DNA from: Sphagnum compactum
Lineage: Eukaryota; Bryophyta; Sphagnopsida; Sphagnales
NCBI GenBank assembly: GCA_965153455.1
Contig: OZ234495.1
Location: forward strand, 19,402,875 to 19,466,874
DNA length: 64,000 nucleotides
Direction: 5' to 3'
The position numbers and the translations under genes were made by a program. This document shows, piece by piece, positions 61,112 through 64,000 of this stretch (the stretch's first letter is position 1; every line of letters starts with the position of its first letter). The notes beneath the pieces are model-generated. The model did not search any database. It was not told the origin of the DNA and saw only the letters and a program-made list of their open reading frames with translations.

Positions 61112-64000
61112 CTGGATCTCACCCAACACCACCTTTGCAAAGGCTCCTGTTCCGCTGTTGGTCCCAGTCCCAGTTTCACTCAGTATGTGGACATCATTCG
61201 TATTCCAGAAGACATACCACAAGTGTCAACTTTGGTGGACTCCGGCGCCACCTCTTCTTTCATCGACCAAACATTTGTCGTCCAACACAACATCCCTGTG
61301 GTCAAGAAGTCAACCCCTGTTCCGGTAGAGGTTATTGATGGAAGAACCATTGCTTCTAGTGCAATCACACACGAGACAACCCCTCTAGAACTCTGTATCG
61401 GCAAGCACACAGAGAAGATTGTTCTCAACATCATTTCCACCCCTCACCATCCCATCATCCTTGGTCTGCCTTGGCTAGAAGCACACAACCCTATCATTGA
61501 TTGGCGATCTAGAACCCTCACCTTCAACGCACAACGATGCACCTCTCAAGAACCCCACGCTCAGAAAAACACTTTGTCCAGTCCTGCCAAGAACCCTGTG
61601 GTCGAGAACCCAAAGAGGGTCGGAACCAATTCCAGTTTTATCAAGTCTGTTATGTCAAATCCTGCAGTCAAGAACCCCCGGTTGGTCAGAACGAAACCTT
61701 GTCCTGTCGAAAATCTTGTCAAGAATCCTGCCCAGAAAACCAACCCTGTCCAGATCTTCGTTGATAGAGCTGTCCCTTTCTATCGGGCTGCTAAGAATCT
61801 TCAACTCTTCGCCATCCATGTCAACCCAGCCAACACCACAAACCCCCAATCAGAACCAACACCTGTCAAACTTCCCAAGAAGTACAAGGACTTTGTTGAT
61901 GTTTTTGAAAAGATTAATGCTGATCAGCTCCCCGCCCATAGTCCATATGACTGCCCGATTGATCTAGAAGAAGGACACTCACCACCTTTTGGTCCTATCT
62001 ATGGCCTATCGGAACCGGAACTCCAAGCCCTGCGTGATTACCTTACTGAAAATCTTGCCAAGGGGTTCATTCAGCATTCCAAGTCTCCAGCCGGCGCTCC
62101 AATTTTGTTTGTCAAGAAGAAGGATGGCTCCCTTCGACTCTGTGTGGATTATCGTGGACTCAACAAGATAACCAAAAAGAATCGATATCCTTTGCCCTTG
62201 ATTTCAGGTCTCCTAGATCGACTACGTACCGGGAAAATCTTCACCAAGCTTAACCTCCGTGGAGCCTACAACTTACTCAGGATTCGCCCTGGTGATGAAT
62301 GGAAGACAGCTTTCCGCACACGCTATGGCCACTTCGAATACACGGTCATGCCCTTCGGCCTCACCAATGCACCCGTAGTCTTTCAGCATCTGATGAATGA
62401 TATCTTCCGGGATTACATGGACGAATTTGTCGTGGTCTATTTGGATGACATTTTAATCTTTTCCAAGGACCAGGAAACCCACGACAAACATGTACGATTG
62501 ATGTTTGCGACGCTGTGGGAGCATGGCTTATACGCCAAGTTGGAAAAATGTGAATTCGACAAATCTTCAGTGGCGTTCCTCGGCTACATGATCTCTCCAG
62601 ATGGCATTTTCATGGACAAGTCAAAGGTCGAGACCATCCAGTGTTGGGCTACTCCATCCTCGGTCAAGGACGTTCAATGCTTCCTAGGGTTTGCTAACTT
62701 CTATCGTCGGTTTATCAAAGGCTACTCCAAGATCACAACACCGTTAATAACCCTGACTTGCAAAGACAAGCCTTTCTCGTGGAATCCAACGGCCCAGGCT
62801 GCTTTTGATACTCTCAAGATGGCATTCACCTCTGCACCCATCCTGATACATCCCAATCCTGCCAAGCCATTCATTGTGGAAACGGACGCTTCAGATTTTG
62901 CCTTGGGAGCTATTCTATCTCAATTTGGAATAGATGGGTTGTTGCATCCAGTTGCTTTTTATTCACGGAAGTTAACCAGTGCCGAAATCAACTACCAGGT
63001 CTACGATAAGAAACTTCTGGCAATCATCACGACATTCGAGCAGTGGAGATCGTATCTTGCCGGAGCTCAACATCGAGTCCAAGTTCTGACAGATCACAAG
63101 AATCTCCTTTATTTCACAACTATTCGGACCTTAAATCGTCGCCAGGCACGCTGGTCTATCTTCCTAGCTGATTTCGACTTTGGGATTCAGTATCAACCCG
63201 GCACCCAGCAAGGGAAAGCTGACGCGTTATCTCGTCGTTCAGAATATGAACTTCGAGCGGGGGATGAGGCCTACGGCCAGCAGAACCAGACTTTACTCAA
63301 CCCCGAGCAATTTCGAGTTGCAGCAACAATCAGCACCCTCCCAGACTCATACCTTGTCAGGGACATCAAGATGGCAACTAAGGAAGACACCTGGGCTACC
63401 AACATCAAGAAGGAACTCCAGGAACGACCAAGGAACCCAAATCGTGATGACTTGGATCAATTTGAGCAGCAAGACGGACTTCTCCTTCGAAATCACCTGA
63501 TTTATGTACCCGAAGGACCTATACGCCTAAAAATCCTGAGGGAATGCCACGACAACACCCTGGCAGGTCACTTTGGAATGGCACGGACTCACGAATTAGT
63601 GTCAAGGACTTACTGGTGGCCCAAAATGAACAAGATGTTACGGGAGTATGTCAAATCTTGTGATACATGTGCTCGATCCAAGGCTCCCAAGCATTGCCCG
63701 TTTGGACTCCTACAGCCTCTGTCGATTCTTAGCCGACCTTGGGGATCTATTGCAATGGACTTCATCACGGACCTCCTTACTGTCAGAACCAAGAATTCAA
63801 TACTGGTTGTGGTCGATCGACTCACCAAAATGGCCCATTTCACCCCTTGTTCCAAGTCAATCACGGCAGAAGAGACAGCTCAGTTAATTCTGGACGGGAT
63901 CGTCCGACTGCATGGACTCCCCGAGGAAATTGTGTCCGATAGAGGTCCTCAGTTTGCATCCAAGTTCTGGCATCGTCTATTCGAGCTTCTTGGAGTTGAC
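61112..64000 (+). CDS. pol: Retrotransposon Pol: protease, reverse transcriptase, RNase H, integrase (partial at window end)
   Basis: This frame is open for 963 codons from the codon after a TGA (61109-61111) to the window edge, in the -1 frame relative to gag. Protease: LVDSGATSSF with catalytic Asp at 61238-61240. A repeated NPVxKNP-type linker follows. Reverse transcriptase: LCVDYRGLNK, MPFGLTNAP, and VVYLDDILIFS with YLDD at 62438-62449; the first catalytic block reads FTKLNLRGAYN, so the usual Asp is Asn (62252-62254). RNase H: the first Asp is present (62885-62887), but the usual Glu of the YDxELLAI block is Lys (63011-63013). Integrase: HHCC zinc region about 63549-63675, catalytic Asp at 63758-63760 and 63938-63940; the third acidic residue should fall about 45 nt beyond the window. 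The substitutions and the junction stop suggest an inactive copy. Confidence 0.92.
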   Translation, partial: MDLTQHHLCKGSCSAVGPSPSFTQYVDIIRIPEDIPQVSTLVDSGATSSFIDQTFVVQHNIPVVKKSTPVPVEVIDGRTIASSAITHETTPLELCIGKHTEKIVLNIISTPHHPIILGLPWLEAHNPIIDWRSRTLTFNAQRCTSQEPHAQKNTLSSPAKNPVVENPKRVGTNSSFIKSVMSNPAVKNPRLVRTKPCPVENLVKNPAQKTNPVQIFVDRAVPFYRAAKNLQLFAIHVNPANTTNPQSEPTPVKLPKKYKDFVDVFEKINADQLPAHSPYDCPIDLEEGHSPPFGPIYGLSEPELQALRDYLTENLAKGFIQHSKSPAGAPILFVKKKDGSLRLCVDYRGLNKITKKNRYPLPLISGLLDRLRTGKIFTKLNLRGAYNLLRIRPGDEWKTAFRTRYGHFEYTVMPFGLTNAPVVFQHLMNDIFRDYMDEFVVVYLDDILIFSKDQETHDKHVRLMFATLWEHGLYAKLEKCEFDKSSVAFLGYMISPDGIFMDKSKVETIQCWATPSSVKDVQCFLGFANFYRRFIKGYSKITTPLITLTCKDKPFSWNPTAQAAFDTLKMAFTSAPILIHPNPAKPFIVETDASDFALGAILSQFGIDGLLHPVAFYSRKLTSAEINYQVYDKKLLAIITTFEQWRSYLAGAQHRVQVLTDHKNLLYFTTIRTLNRRQARWSIFLADFDFGIQYQPGTQQGKADALSRRSEYELRAGDEAYGQQNQTLLNPEQFRVAATISTLPDSYLVRDIKMATKEDTWATNIKKELQERPRNPNRDDLDQFEQQDGLLLRNHLIYVPEGPIRLKILRECHDNTLAGHFGMARTHELVSRTYWWPKMNKMLREYVKSCDTCARSKAPKHCPFGLLQPLSILSRPWGSIAMDFITDLLTVRTKNSILVVVDRLTKMAHFTPCSKSITAEETAQLILDGIVRLHGLPEEIVSDRGPQFASKFWHRLFELLGVD

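Larger units (their letters stand above)
59037..64000 (+). mobile_element. Ty3/Gypsy LTR retrotransposon, 5' part (continues beyond the window)
   Basis: In order: 5' LTR (59037-59293), leader with 155-bp tandem repeats, gag (60126-61091), and pol in the -1 frame with protease, RT, RNase H and integrase up to the window edge. The domain order (integrase after RNase H) defines Ty3/Gypsy; the sequence style is that of chromoviruses, but the chromodomain, if any, lies outside. It appears inserted in a LINE remnant, with a predicted 5-bp target duplication GGTTT (59032-59036) to be found after the 3' LTR. The pol frame is otherwise open, so insertion is fairly recent, but catalytic changes argue that this copy is inactive. 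Confidence 0.93.

Noticed and set aside
61030-61967. Open frames of 102 and 156 codons inside the retrotransposon
   Set aside because: They are out of frame with the protease/pol product that matches known domains through the same DNA.
1-64000. CRISPR arrays, bacterial operons, rRNA or intact tRNA genes
   Set aside because: None seen; tandem repeats here lack spacer-repeat alternation, and only isolated B-box-like motifs occur.

Overview
The window reads as nuclear DNA of a land plant with a large, repeat-laden genome. It is mostly AT-rich, heavily decayed non-coding sequence with one clearly intact plant gene. The evidence for a plant is a peroxisomal (glyoxysomal-type) malate dehydrogenase with a PTS2 presequence, fragments of DYW-type pentatricopeptide-repeat (PPR) genes, a RelA/SpoT-like pseudogene of a plant type, BED/DUF659 hAT transposase remnants, plant-type LINE remnants and a Ty3/Gypsy element. 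The species cannot be named. A non-flowering seed plant, fern or lycophyte is a guess from the style of the mobile elements, not a demonstration.

Layout. 1-22500: AT-rich intergenic DNA with a few islands: a small palindrome-bearing patch (about 1310-1670), a GC-richer non-coding patch (3650-4560), an ~80-bp minisatellite (6701-7150) and two copies of a ~325-bp dispersed repeat (5415-5682 and 7692-8020; third copy 48520-48843). 22512-24620: broken hAT transposase gene. 26602-29815: a cluster of decayed low-copy gene pieces, namely two separate DYW-domain PPR tails and a multi-exon RelA/SpoT-like pseudogene; a possible Helitron-like 3' terminus lies just downstream. 35122-37947, minus strand: intact nine-exon malate dehydrogenase gene with a GA/TC-rich, GC-elevated promoter side. 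39000-48850: more repeats, a second hAT remnant (43800-45177, minus) and an L1-type LINE remnant (47230-47880, minus). 53000-56400: a GC-richer island with unusual fold-back sequences but no convincing gene. 56505-56915: ~66-bp minisatellite. 57351-59036, minus: 3' part of a second kind of LINE. 59037-64000: 5' LTR, leader, gag and most of pol of a Ty3/Gypsy element that appears inserted into that LINE and runs off the window.

How it fits together. Only the malate dehydrogenase looks like a functioning host gene; its short introns contrast with the bloated surroundings. In peroxisomes/glyoxysomes the enzyme interconverts malate and oxaloacetate for the glyoxylate cycle, beta-oxidation and photorespiration. 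Everything else recognisable is mobile-element sequence or gene debris. The Ty3/Gypsy pol frame is open to the window edge, yet two reverse transcriptase/RNase H catalytic acidic residues are replaced and a stop interrupts the gag-pol junction, so this copy is probably recent but inactive.
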